Assembly: GCA_023475265.1 (NCBI GenBank)
Contig: JAMCWE010000073.1
Coordinates: forward strand, 6,357 to 49,126
Reading direction: 5' to 3'
From: Bacteroidota bacterium
GTDB lineage: Bacteria; Bacteroidota; Ignavibacteria; Ignavibacteriales; Ignavibacteriaceae
Length of the DNA: 42,770 nucleotides
In this document: positions 34,605 to 42,770 of the stretch, piece by piece
Position numbering within the stretch: position 1 is the first letter of the stretch
Layout: each line of letters starts with the position of its first letter
Notes under the pieces: model-generated
Database searches by the model: none
Seen by the model: only the letters and a program-made list of their open reading frames with translations
What the model was told of the DNA's origin: nothing
Program-made: the position numbers and the translations under genes

Positions 34605-36809
34605 TTAGTAATTCTTGGAGTTCCCGGATATATTTAAAGATATACCCGCATAAATCATCCTCCCTATTGAAGGAATAATTCCGGGTCCCGGATATTCATC
34701 TGTTCTCATCGTAAAATATTTTTTATTAGTTAGATTATTAACTCCAAATCTGAACTCATAATCTGAGATTTTATATGCTGCTGATATATCAATTACGCTA
34801 TATGACGGAATTATCCCGACCAATCCGTCAGGTGAAAAATTTGTGTTAGCAGGGTCGCCATAGGAAGCAGCAGTGTATGAATGTTGTATGTTCATCGAAA
34901 ATGCACCAAGGCTATAGTCTATTCCTAACCTGTTTGTATACTTCGGAGCATAAGGAACGTAATTACCGTTGTATTCGCCTGAAACGTATCGTGCCTCTGT
35001 ATAACCAAAAGAATTGTAAATGCCAAGCCTGCCAAATTCATTATCTGGTATCAAACCACCCAGAAGATTTAGTTCCGCATACATCTCCATTCCCTTGTGA
35101 TCATCAGCGCCGGTATTAGTCTTGAACTGGTAGGTGAGCGTATCATAAGTTTGCTCTATGATGCCTATGTCATTCTTCACGTGCATGTAAAAGAAGCTGA
35201 CATCAAAATTTAGGAAGCTGCCGACAATTCCTCTAAATCCAAAATCAATATCATAGGCGGAAGCATCCTTAAGATTTTGATCTATCTTTGCGATAGAGCC
35301 GAACGGCGTTAAATCGCTGTAGGTTATCGGTCGATATGATTGGCTAAGATTTAAGTAGAAGTTGGTGTTATCGGAAGCTTTAAGTTCCGCACTAACTGAA
35401 CCCAACAAAAAAGTACTTGTGCTCTTTTTATTATTTGCATAAACATATTCGTTGCCGCTGTCACCGGCCTTATTTGGCGCATAACCATCTGCTTTCGTAC
35501 TCAAGTATTCTAAACGCAGCCCCGGTGTTATGCTCAATGCATCAGTAATGTGGAAAATATTTTCAAGATAAGGTGCGATGTTTGTGGTGTAAAAATTCAT
35601 ATCCTGTTCCCATGGCGAAAGCTGCGTTAGATCGAAGTCGGTTCCGGTTGTTCCATCTGCCCCTACACGTCTTATTAAATGAGAATATGCGGCACGCAGA
35701 CCGAAAGAAAATGTCTGTTCCTCTCCAAGTAAATTATAATTTGATAAAAATCTAAGTTCGTTTGTAAAAGTATTAAAATATTCACGTTCCAATTCACGCG
35801 GGATATACGTTAGACTTGATGTAATTGAGTCTATAGCTGCCGGTCCGCCGTCTTCGTTTCGCCATATCAGATTACGCTGGCTTAAAAGATAAGACGAAAT
35901 AAAGCTTACTGAAGCCTTATCATTAAATTTGTAATTGATATGAGCTGACAAAATGTTCCATGGACTGTCGAGCCAATTTCTGCTTCGCAGCGATTGCTGA
36001 GGATCTGCGTAAAATAGTGAGTCATTCAACCCGCCCGGCATTCTAATTAGATTGCGAAGCATAGTATACTCAATCCCAATCTGAAGTCTATCGGTTGGAT
36101 TGTATTCTAAGCTTGCAAAACCCGACCACTGCGTTTGCTGCGAATTTGCTCTCCATCCTTCAAGGCGCCTGTATTGAAGAAAACCGTAATACTTGAAATT
36201 ATTAATTGTGCCTCCAATCGAGTTGAAACTATTGAAGAGTCCGTAGCTTCCGCCGGTTTGTGAGGATGTAATGGAAACAGGCTGCGGGCTGCCGTCTTTG
36301 AGTTCGTAATTCACCATGCCGCCTAATTGTGGACCGAATGCTAAGGCAGCGCCGTCTCGAAGAATGGTTATACTTTTCACTGCCTCCATAGGCGGCAAGT
36401 AATAAGCTTCGTTATATCCGTAAAGATCAGCTGAAATGTTGTAACCGTTTTGCCGTGTGTTGGTCTCGATGCTCTGATATGGATTTAAACCGCGAAAGCT
36501 GATCCCGTTAGCGGTAAAGCCGCCCATTTCATTTTCGGTAATGTTGACTCCAGGTATTCTGCCGATAATCTGTCTCGTATTGTTTATTGCCTTGTTGGCA
36601 TCGAGGCTGTCTATCTCGAGAACTTCGTTCTTCATGCCGGAGTAAATCGTCTGACCCGAAAAATCATTCAGCCATCCTATACCGTTCATATGATTGCCCG
36701 TAACAATAACTTCCTTTAAAACATAAGTTGAATCGGGCGCTTGTGCCAGCAGCAAATTGTTGAAGACAGAAACTATTAAACAGAAACACGAAACAAAAAA
36801 CAACTTCAA
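34605..36809 (-). CDS. TonB-dependent receptor, FecA-like
   Basis: 734 residues from a TTG start with GAGG 5 nt upstream. A signal peptide (LFFVSCFCLIVSVFNNLLLAQ) is followed by a plug domain (about 45-170; RQIIGRIPGVNITENEMGGF, ISFRGLNP, VKSITILRDGAALAFGPQLGGMVNYEL) and a 22-strand barrel ending FGVNNLTNKKYF and AGISLNISGNSKNY. The plug resembles Fe(III)-dicitrate receptors (FecA). There is no N-terminal signalling domain and no carboxypeptidase-like domain. Substrate unknown: an iron chelate is usual, though copper chelate uptake would fit the island. A hairpin operator-like site lies 44 bp upstream. Confidence 0.93.
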   Translation of the reverse strand: MKLFFVSCFCLIVSVFNNLLLAQAPDSTYVLKEVIVTGNHMNGIGWLNDFSGQTIYSGMKNEVLEIDSLDANKAINNTRQIIGRIPGVNITENEMGGFTANGISFRGLNPYQSIETNTRQNGYNISADLYGYNEAYYLPPMEAVKSITILRDGAALAFGPQLGGMVNYELKDGSPQPVSITSSQTGGSYGLFNSFNSIGGTINNFKYYGFLQYRRLEGWRANSQQTQWSGFASLEYNPTDRLQIGIEYTMLRNLIRMPGGLNDSLFYADPQQSLRSRNWLDSPWNILSAHINYKFNDKASVSFISSYLLSQRNLIWRNEDGGPAAIDSITSSLTYIPRELEREYFNTFTNELRFLSNYNLLGEEQTFSFGLRAAYSHLIRRVGADGTTGTDFDLTQLSPWEQDMNFYTTNIAPYLENIFHITDALSITPGLRLEYLSTKADGYAPNKAGDSGNEYVYANNKKSTSTFLLGSVSAELKASDNTNFYLNLSQSYRPITYSDLTPFGSIAKIDQNLKDASAYDIDFGFRGIVGSFLNFDVSFFYMHVKNDIGIIEQTYDTLTYQFKTNTGADDHKGMEMYAELNLLGGLIPDNEFGRLGIYNSFGYTEARYVSGEYNGNYVPYAPKYTNRLGIDYSLGAFSMNIQHSYTAASYGDPANTNFSPDGLVGIIPSYSVIDISAAYKISDYEFRFGVNNLTNKKYFTMRTDEYPGPGIIPSIGRMIYAGISLNISGNSKNY

Positions 36810-36852
36810 GGTTACCTCACATATAATTATTATTTTTATTACTTGTTATACT

Positions 36853-36873
36853 TATTAAGACTGAATCTTAATA
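36853..36873. promoter_or_regulatory. Hairpin/operator-like site upstream of the TonB receptor
   Basis: TATTAAGA (36853-36860) and TCTTAATA (36866-36873) flank CTGAA. The half TTATTAAGAYTGAAT recurs at 37616-37630, 25 bp before the LuxR-type regulator gene. Confidence 0.35.
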
Positions 36874-36952
36874 GTAAAACTACCGTGTTTGTTCCTTCAA
36901 CACAATACTCTGTTTTAGGTAATTATTTAATGATATTAGGTAGTCCTTATAC

Positions 36953-37591
36953 CTAATTTTGGTAGGGTGGAATTATGCCCTTATCAATAGCATAAAGAAT
37001 TAATTCTACGGGTGACTTTAGGTTCAGCTTTTTCATTATGTTTTTGCGGTGAGTATATACGGTATGAATGCTAATGAATAATTTTTCGGCAATCTCCCGG
37101 TTGGAATATCTTTCAGCAATCAGCCTTATTATTTCAACCTCTCTGTCGGTCAAATCGCTCTCAAGGTTTATCTCATCACGTTTTTTTTCAAGTATGACAT
37201 CAAGAATTTTATTGCAAACAAATTTTTCTCCCCTTACAATTGATTCTAAAGCAGCAAGTATTTCATTTCTCTCGCATTCTTTAGTCAAATACCCGAGTAC
37301 GCCTCCATTTAAAAGCTTCTGAACATTTTCTTTTTTGAGGAAATCTGATATAACTAAAATTTTTGTTTCGGCGGACAGCTTGTTTAGTTCACTTAATTCA
37401 TTAGCTTCTATAAAATCTTTCGAATCATTATCCACAACTAATATGTCTGGCTTCAGAGATATTAGTGTTGTCCGGAATTCTGACTTATTGGTTATTTCCC
37501 CTATTAATGAAAAGCTTTCATTATTCCCTAAGATTGTTTTAAATCCCTCCCGTGCTAAATATATAGAGCCTGCTATTACAACGCTTGTCAT
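36953..37591 (-). CDS. LuxR/NarL-type response regulator with an atypical receiver
   Basis: 212 residues. The receiver (about 1-120) keeps D54 (ILVVDND) and K104 (YLTKE) but has G8-S9 where the paired aspartates that bind Mg normally stand. The output is a LuxR helix-turn-helix (about 147-205, LTDREVEIIRLIAERYSNREIAEKL, SIHTVYTHRKNIMKKL). It is probably not controlled by ordinary phosphorylation. It is transcribed toward the TonB receptor gene, 143 bp upstream of it, and shares an upstream motif with it, so it may control both. Confidence 0.9.
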   Translation of the reverse strand: MTSVVIAGSIYLAREGFKTILGNNESFSLIGEITNKSEFRTTLISLKPDILVVDNDSKDFIEANELSELNKLSAETKILVISDFLKKENVQKLLNGGVLGYLTKECERNEILAALESIVRGEKFVCNKILDVILEKKRDEINLESDLTDREVEIIRLIAERYSNREIAEKLFISIHTVYTHRKNIMKKLNLKSPVELILYAIDKGIIPPYQN

Positions 37592-37653
37592 TTTTACTTA
37601 TCATTTTCTCAATTATTATTAAGATTGAATATAAATAAGGGGGGCTTTAATAG

Positions 37654-37902
37654 CAAGAATTTTTTAAATTTTTAGGTTCAAGAATTGAAGAAGAGATTAT
37701 TTATCAAGAGGTTCTTGTCGAATCAAACGAACAGGCAGCTAAAATAAATTTCCGCGGTTCGCCTACTTTGCTTATCAACGGGAATGATTTTGAAAATTTG
37801 CCAGCTCCTGAAAACCCGGCTTTAACATGCCGTTATTATCCCAAAGGATTACCTAAAACCGAACAGATTAAGAATGCGTTGGTTGCTTTAAGTATTAAAT
37901 AA
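37654..37902 (+). pseudogene. Fragment of a thioredoxin-like protein (C-terminal half only)
   Basis: About 82 codons end at TAA 37900-37902; an in-frame TAG stands at 37651 and there is no ATG. It reads IIYQEVLVESNEQAAKINFRGSPTLLINGNDF, then LTCRYYPKGLPKTEQI and NALVAL. This is the second half of small thioredoxin-like proteins (RGSPTLLINGxD is typical) often found with mercury or other metal genes. The N-terminal CxxC/GCP half is missing, cut away next to the LuxR regulator promoter. Confidence 0.65.
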
Positions 37903-38083
37903 ATTATTTCCCTCTGTCTAAAAACGTTGGTTAAGACTGATTGGTGACTATTAGAATTATTACTCAGTTCGTCCCTGTGTTAGTTTCGTTTTAAAAAATA
38001 TGATTGTAAATTTAATTAATGTTTCTTTCGAATTATTAAAAGGTTCTTGCTTGGTGATTACACAATTATTTTGAACAGTTGAA

Positions 38084-39613
38084 ATGTTAAAATATAAATT
38101 TGGATTGGGCAAAAAAGTTGCCGTAATTGTTTTAGGCGCTTTATTAATTTTTAGCGTATGCTTTGCTTTATTAGCTCATATAACCGGTTACAGAATGCTT
38201 GAAAAACAAGCTCAGGCAAAAGCTGGTGGAATAGCTGAATTTGGCAAGGGGATATTAGAACATCTTATGGTTGAGGGGAAGAGAGACAAATTAAAAGTAG
38301 TGTTGAAGTCTGCAATAGTTTCCCCGCAAATAAATGATGTTATGATATTAGATAGGAATGGCATAATAGCCGTTCGTTCGACTAATAAGGATATAGGGAA
38401 AAAATTTAAGTTATATAATCTACCCGACGTAAGCGCAATCTCAAAAGAAAGTTTCTTTCCTGCTGTAGAAAATAAAAATCATTATCAATATGTAGTTAAC
38501 CCGGTATTTAATAAGACGAAATGTTATTCCTGCCATGGCAGCTCGGATAAGATTTTAGGTTACTATGTAGTTAAAGCGTCAATGGATGACCTTCTTAAAG
38601 TTGCTCAGGAACATCGATCTTTAAATATCATTCTTACGCTTATAATTGTAATTGGCGTTGGGGTCACAATTCTGTTAGCGCTTTATTATATTGTTATTAA
38701 ACCTGTCAATAGATTAAAGCTGCATATGAACAAAATTGGTAATGAAGTTAATGTTTCTAAAACTTATGATGATACGCAATTCTCTCTGCTGAGAGAATCT
38801 AAAAGAAATGATGAAATATCAGACCTTGAAAAAGCCTTCAATAAGTTGACAAACCGTTTAAATGAAAGTAAGACAAAGCTGAATGAGATGCAGCAAAATC
38901 AGCTTGAGCAGGCGGACAGAATGTTTACAGTGGGAGAGATGGCAGCCAGTCTCGCTCATGAAATTAAGAATCCTATTTCCGGCGTAATAGGAGCGTTGCA
39001 GATTTTTGACTCTGAAACTCAAAGCGGCGATGCAAAGAAAGAAATTATTGAAGAGATGATGTCTTTGCTGCAAAGAGTAAATAACGCAGTAAATGATTTG
39101 TTAAGCTACGCAAGACCCAAACCGCCGGTTTTTGAAACTATAGATGTAAAATCGCTTATCAATAAAACTTTATCACTTATCACTCCATTGCAGCTGGAGA
39201 AAAATATAAACTACAATGTTGTACTTAGCGATGAATCGTTAGTTATATGCGCCGATAGAAACCAACTGCAGCAAGTATTGTTTAACCTAATGCTTAACGC
39301 TCTTCAAGCAATGAGTAGCGAAGGTACATTAAATATAATTGTGAAAAAGCGGGAATCAATCCCCGAAAGCTTTCGGGGAAAAGAAAATTCGGTTGAGATA
39401 GAAGTGATAGACAACGGACAGGGTATAAAACCGGAAACACTTCCTTTTCTTTTCAAACCCTTCTTTACAACCAAACATAAAGGCACGGGATTAGGTTTAG
39501 CTATCTCAAAAAGAATAATTGAACAGCACAACGGCAGCATCGAGATAACAAGCGAATTAGGGAAAGGTACAAAAGCAAAAATTTCTTTACCTCTTGAGCA
39601 AAACGGGAAATAA
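38084..39613 (+). CDS. Sensor histidine kinase with a periplasmic c-type heme motif
   Basis: 509 residues: helix one (about 11-32), a periplasmic domain (about 33-180) with a single CxxCH (C147-Y-S-C150-H151), helix two (184-206), HAMP (about 206-262), HisKA with H292 (LAHEIKNP), and HATPase with DNGQGIK and GTGLGLAI. The heme would be attached by the CcmF system and could sense redox state, NO or O2. It is 2 bp ahead of the NtrC-type regulator, clearly its partner. An 18-bp perfect palindrome lies within the ATPase coding region at 39361. Confidence 0.93.
   Translation: MLKYKFGLGKKVAVIVLGALLIFSVCFALLAHITGYRMLEKQAQAKAGGIAEFGKGILEHLMVEGKRDKLKVVLKSAIVSPQINDVMILDRNGIIAVRSTNKDIGKKFKLYNLPDVSAISKESFFPAVENKNHYQYVVNPVFNKTKCYSCHGSSDKILGYYVVKASMDDLLKVAQEHRSLNIILTLIIVIGVGVTILLALYYIVIKPVNRLKLHMNKIGNEVNVSKTYDDTQFSLLRESKRNDEISDLEKAFNKLTNRLNESKTKLNEMQQNQLEQADRMFTVGEMAASLAHEIKNPISGVIGALQIFDSETQSGDAKKEIIEEMMSLLQRVNNAVNDLLSYARPKPPVFETIDVKSLINKTLSLITPLQLEKNINYNVVLSDESLVICADRNQLQQVLFNLMLNALQAMSSEGTLNIIVKKRESIPESFRGKENSVEIEVIDNGQGIKPETLPFLFKPFFTTKHKGTGLGLAISKRIIEQHNGSIEITSELGKGTKAKISLPLEQNGK
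39361..39378. repeat. Perfect 18-bp palindrome inside the heme kinase gene
   Basis: CCCCGAAAGCTTTCGGGG, encoding PESFRG in a loop of the ATPase domain. It looks like a terminator-type repeat unit captured in a coding sequence. Confidence 0.6.
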
Positions 39614-39615
39614 TT

Positions 39616-40998
39616 ATGAGACCGGAAACGATACTTGTTGTTGACGACGAAAAGTTAATCCGATGGTCGCTTAAGCAAAATTTACAGAAAGAATCCTTTA
39701 ATGTTTTGGAAGCGGAGACCGTTCAAGCAGCCTTAGACCGGGTTTCTGAATTCGAACCCGATTTAATTATTTTAGACCAGCGCCTGCCTGACGGAACCGG
39801 TATAGAATTCATTCAAAAATTAAGAGAGATGTCTTTTGATAATCCTGTCGTTATGTTGAGCGCTATTGATACTTCAAACATTGCGGTACAAGCAATGAAG
39901 CTAGGTGCTTTCGATTATATTGCAAAGCCTATTAATTTTGAAGAGCTTAAGATTGTAATTGAAAAAGCGATGGAGTCGATCCGCTTAAAAAGACAAATTG
40001 TTTTATTGAGGAATGAGCAGAAGAAACAGTTCGGCAATTTTACAATCATTGGCGATTCTCCGGTAATGAAAAAATTATTTAATATGATTTCCAAGATTGC
40101 TGCCAGCGATTCATCTACCGTGCTTGTTACAGGCGAGAGCGGCGTGGGAAAAGAATTAGTAGTTAGGACAATCCATACCCTTAGTGAAAGAAAAGATAAA
40201 TGTTTTATGGCTGTTAACTGCGCTTCGCTTACAGAAACTCTAATCGAGAGCGAATTATTCGGTCATCAGAAAGGAGCTTTTACCGACGCTAAAAATCTAA
40301 AAAAAGGAATGTTCGAACTTGCGGACGGCGGCGCTATTTTTTTAGATGAGATTGGCGACATCTCTTCCAGCTTGCAAGTTAAACTGCTGAGAGTACTGGA
40401 TCAAAAATCGTTTAAGAGAGTAGGCGGCACATCAGAAATTTCAGTAGATGTAAGAATAATAACCGCAACCAATCAACCCCTTGAGAAGAAAGTTGACGAA
40501 GGAAAATTTAGAGCTGATTTGTTCTACCGTCTTAATGTCGTTCATCTTCATGTACCCCCGTTAAGAGAAAGAGGGAATGATATTTTACTTTTAGCACAGT
40601 ATTTTCTTCAAGAATTTAACAATGTATTCCGGAAAAACTTCAAAGGTCTTTCCGGCGAAACAAAGGAACTATTTTTAAGATACGATTGGCCCGGCAACGT
40701 GCGCGAATTAAGAAATGTGATTGAGAGAGCTGTTCTGCTGGATGAAGGCGATTATATTTTTTCACACGACGTCGAATTGGGACATCTTAACACCCTTAGT
40801 AAAAAAGAAAACGCTGCATATCCAATAACTAACAATAATAAAAGCTTAACTTTTAGTCAGATAGAAAGAAACGCGGTACTTGACGCATTAACGAAAACTA
40901 ATTTTAATCAATCCCAAGCCGCAAAATTGCTGCAGATAAGCCGTGACCAATTGCGTTATAAGATGAAGAAATTGGGGATTCAAAGTAGTAAGCAGTAG
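39616..40998 (+). CDS. NtrC-family sigma-54-dependent response regulator (partner of the heme kinase)
   Basis: 460 residues: receiver (D10, D11, D54 in ILDQRLPDG, K104), AAA+ domain with Walker A GESGVGKE (173-180), sigma-54 loop GAFTDA (220-225, Gly to Asp, a known natural variant), Walker B AIFLDEI and WPGNVREL, and a Fis-type helix-turn-helix near 430-456 (NQSQAAKLLQISRDQLRYKMKKL). It follows the kinase by 2 bp. Targets are not visible next to it; it could compete at or share the -24/-12 promoters of the copper island. Confidence 0.95.
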   Translation: MRPETILVVDDEKLIRWSLKQNLQKESFNVLEAETVQAALDRVSEFEPDLIILDQRLPDGTGIEFIQKLREMSFDNPVVMLSAIDTSNIAVQAMKLGAFDYIAKPINFEELKIVIEKAMESIRLKRQIVLLRNEQKKQFGNFTIIGDSPVMKKLFNMISKIAASDSSTVLVTGESGVGKELVVRTIHTLSERKDKCFMAVNCASLTETLIESELFGHQKGAFTDAKNLKKGMFELADGGAIFLDEIGDISSSLQVKLLRVLDQKSFKRVGGTSEISVDVRIITATNQPLEKKVDEGKFRADLFYRLNVVHLHVPPLRERGNDILLLAQYFLQEFNNVFRKNFKGLSGETKELFLRYDWPGNVRELRNVIERAVLLDEGDYIFSHDVELGHLNTLSKKENAAYPITNNNKSLTFSQIERNAVLDALTKTNFNQSQAAKLLQISRDQLRYKMKKLGIQSSKQ

Positions 40999-41028
40999 GT
41001 AGTACGCAGTAAGCAGTAGGTAGTAGGC
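40987..41028. repeat. Tandem 21-bp repeat, two units
   Basis: Two copies of a unit beginning AGTAAGCAGTAGGTAGTA (40987-41007 and 41008-41028) differ by one base, with degenerate continuation (CAATAGGCGGTAGGCAAGG) to about 41055. The first unit begins within the last codons of the regulator. No gene is seen from here to 41193. Confidence 0.7.
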
Positions 41029-41193
41029 AAGGGAAGCAATAGGCGGTAGGCAAGGAAAAATATTAGAGTATTTGCAAAAATAACTAATTTGTTATTTCGA
41101 GTCTCCGATAATGGTATTGCCATTCCCACAGAGATGACATGCTATATTTATCAGAACAATGACAATAGAGAGAAAAATTTATTTTGCAGAAAC

Positions 41194-41284
41194 TGATCTT
41201 CCCCCAAAAAGGTAGACAGTTTTTTAAGATAATTAAGTTAATTTTTCATATTCAACCGGTGAACGATACCCAATAAATCTCTAT
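41194..41284 (-). mobile_element. Right end of an IS3-family element with the tail of its transposase
   Basis: The outer end reads TGATCTTCCCCCAAAAAGG followed by TAGACAGTTTTTTAAG, typical of IS3-family terminal repeats. On the minus strand RFIGYRSPVEYEKLT and a stop at 41233-41235 are the usual C-terminus of an IS3 OrfB integrase. The rest of the element is missing; an IS256 remnant abuts it. Confidence 0.7.
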
Positions 41285-42406
41285 AAGCCAAGAACAACAT
41301 TTTTTTAAGAGCTTCATCATTGGGAAAAATACTTTTTGCTTTGGTTACTTTTCTGAACTGACGATGTACAGCCTCAACCGCGTTTGTAGTGTAAATAATT
41401 TTTCTGATCTCATCGGGGTATTTGAAAAAAGTAGAAGCATGAGTCCAGTTGTTTCTCCAGATTTTTAATGCAAGTGAGTATTTCTTTCCCCAAGTTTCTT
41501 AGAGCTTATCAAGAGCAATCAAAGCAGCTTCTTCAGTAGGTGCAGAATATACGGGTCGCAATTCTTGCATAAATAATTTTTGATCTTTGCTTGCGATGTA
41601 TTTCAGTGTGTTTCTGATTAAGTGAATAATGCAAAACTGGATTTCCGTTTTTGGGAAAACAGTATTGATTGCTTCTGGAAAACCTTTCAGTCCATAACAC
41701 AAGCAATGAGGATTTCTTGTATTCCACGATTCTTGAGTTCTGTTAAAACTGTAAGCCAAAAATTAGCGCCTTCGGATTCGCTGACCCAAAGACCGAGTAA
41801 ATCTTTTCGTCCATCAATATTTAGTGATAAGCACGTATATGCAGCTTTGTTTGATACTTTTCCTTCACTTGTTACCTTGTAATGTATAGCGTCGAAGAAT
41901 ACGATCGAATAAATGTTTTCAAGAGGGCGGTTATGCCATTCTTTGGCAAGATCGATAATTTTATCAGTTATCTGGGAAATCAAAGTTGCGCTTACATCAA
42001 GTCCATAAAATTCTTGAACATGTGATTGGATATCTCGCGTTGTCATTCCCTTGGCGTACATCGATATTATTTTATCTTCAATCGGTCCAAGTGTTCGCTC
42101 ATATTTTTTTTACAATTATCGGGTCAAATGAACCATTACGATCACGGGGAACGGTTATATCAATTTCTCCGTTATCATTCTTCAATGTCTTTTGAGTTTT
42201 GCCATTGCGGTTGTTACCGCTTCCTCTGCCTTCGGGTGAGTATTTTTCATAACCGAGGTGTTCAGTTAATTCTGCATCAAGCATTCCTTCGAGTGATGCT
42301 TTGATTATCTTCTTGATGGCTCCGTTATCTCCCATCAAGTCTTGGTAGGTTTTTGCTTTTTTAGATCAGCTTTAAGTTGCTCTATCATTTCTGGTGTGAG
42401 TTCCAT
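41285..42406 (-). pseudogene. IS256-family transposase, frameshifted and 3'-truncated
   Basis: The ATG at 42404-42406 (AAAGGA upstream) starts MELTPEMIEQLKADLKK. The frame is lost at an A-tract (42357-42362). It continues LMGDNGAIKKIIKASLEGMLDAELTEHLGYEK, is lost again at an eight-base tract (42104-42111), then goes on with TLGPIEDKI, YAKGMTTRDI and FFDAIHYKV (a DDE Asp). One base is missing near 41695 (CVxGLKGFP), and a stop stands at 41499-41501 in LDKL*ETWGKKY. It ends in IRKIIYTTNAVEAVHRQFRKVTK and KKMLFLA, where IS3 sequence takes over. Several single-base indels plus a nonsense codon make it inactive. Some indels lie in homopolymers and could be sequencing errors. Confidence 0.88.
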
Positions 42407-42570
42407 TGTGTAAATCCTTTCTTTTGGTTAACAATTTTTGACCTCGATTAGGTCAATTTTCGAGAAGCTAAGCTGCGTTCGGCAGAGTTTATCCTGCAAC
42501 TAGCGGGGCCTCACTCCGCTTAGCTTCAACTTCCTTATTAACCATTTACACAAGATTTTTTACACTCCCC
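41285..42570 (-). mobile_element. Truncated IS256-family insertion sequence
   Basis: A transposase pseudogene plus a 5' end. Bases 42541-42570 read on the minus strand start GGGGAGTGTAAAAAATC and continue TTGTGTAAATGG, like IS256 terminal repeats. Inside the leader, GAAGCTAAG (near 42474) and CTTAGCTTC (near 42527) form an inverted pair. The 3' end is lost where IS3 sequence begins. Confidence 0.7.
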
Positions 42571-42673
42571 TGAATAGCGGCTCGCTCAACGGTGTGGTTT
42601 GTGCACATGTTATGCGAAACGCCGCAACGTAAGCCAATACAAATGAGAATTGATTCTCAGCACCCCTGAATTT

Positions 42674-42770
42674 TTATTTGCTGACTAAGGAAATCACCAA
42701 CCCTATTTGCCCCAGGTGATAAATATCGTGGTGGATGATGCCCTCAACCAAATAGTCAAACTTCTTGCCA
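42674..42770 (-). CDS. C-terminal end of a DinB-like family protein (cut by window edge)
   Basis: The minus strand enters from the window edge and reads KKFDYLVEGIIHHDIYHLGQ, then IGLVISLVSK and a TAA at 42674-42676. HHDIYHLGQI is the conserved C-terminal metal-binding helix of DinB/YfiT-like four-helix proteins, which are often thiol-dependent enzymes or of unknown function. Only 31 residues are visible, so the identification rests on this motif. Confidence 0.6.
   Translation of the reverse strand, partial: GKKFDYLVEGIIHHDIYHLGQIGLVISLVSK

Noticed and set aside
36936-36956. Hairpin TTAGGTA/TACCTAA at the end of the LuxR-type gene as a terminator
   Set aside because: Only 7 bp, AT-rich and partly inside the coding end, so not called as a feature.
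40987-41055. Possible CRISPR-like repeats
   Set aside because: The units are head-to-tail 21-mers without spacers or Cas genes; a simple tandem repeat.

Overview
The window is an AT-rich bacterial segment. Several features suggest the Bacteroidota/Chlorobi side of the tree, with Ignavibacteria as my best guess: sigma-54 activators, CcmF-type cytochrome c maturation, many outer-membrane barrels, a TonB-dependent receptor, and Shine-Dalgarno sites of AGGAG type. This is inference from gene content, not a taxonomic result. The core (about 4.8-34 kb) is a copper/silver handling and cytochrome island. It is flanked on both sides by decayed mobile DNA.

Layout. (1) 1-4.8 kb is low in genes. It holds a possible family A DNA polymerase tail, an intact IS200/IS605-type TnpA with hairpin ends, a badly decayed IS21-type istB, a GIY-YIG protein with a small partner, and an orphan Phd-type antitoxin. 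(2) 4.8-8.6 kb (minus strand) is a copper export operon: a small Cys-Cys membrane protein, a Met/His-rich secreted protein, a CopA-type Cu+ ATPase and a cupredoxin. (3) 8.9-12.8 kb is a membrane histidine kinase with a His/Met-rich loop and an NtrC-type sigma-54 activator, separated by a VapBC-like toxin-antitoxin pair. (4) 13-15.7 kb is a DUF3347 protein translationally coupled to a multicopper oxidase that carries a C-terminal beta-barrel. (5) 16-24.4 kb is CusC-CusB-CusA (with the copper Met triad), small metal-binding proteins and a Cyc2-like cytochrome-porin. (6) 24.4-30.7 kb holds a frameshifted PII gene, a zinc-ribbon/CcmH-like fusion, a YHS protein, a second PII-like protein, a TPR protein, CcmF, a monoheme cytochrome c and a secreted YHS protein. 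(7) 31-37.6 kb has a PAS kinase, a very Met-rich secreted protein with a barrel protein, a lone receiver, a FecA-like TonB receptor and an atypical LuxR-type regulator. (8) 38-41 kb is a kinase with a periplasmic c-heme motif coupled to a second NtrC-type activator. (9) 41.2-42.8 kb holds an IS3 right end joined to an IS256 transposase pseudogene, then the cut-off end of a DinB-like gene.

How it works together. Cytoplasmic Cu+ would leave through the ATPase, and periplasmic Cu+ would be bound by cupredoxin, Met-rich and HMBD/YHS proteins, oxidised by the multicopper oxidase and expelled by CusCBA. The most interesting result is regulatory. Three copper transcription units each have TGGCAT-N5-TTTC (or TTGG), which looks like a sigma-54 -24/-12 promoter. 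Each also has a near-identical 15-bp upstream element, TTAAATT(A/C)TTTAAAA, 73-81 bp further up. The neighbouring kinase and sigma-54 activator are the obvious candidates to act there, so I propose a sigma-54-dependent copper regulon. Two related families of intergenic inverted repeats punctuate the operons, and one copy appears to have been duplicated together with a metal-binding domain.
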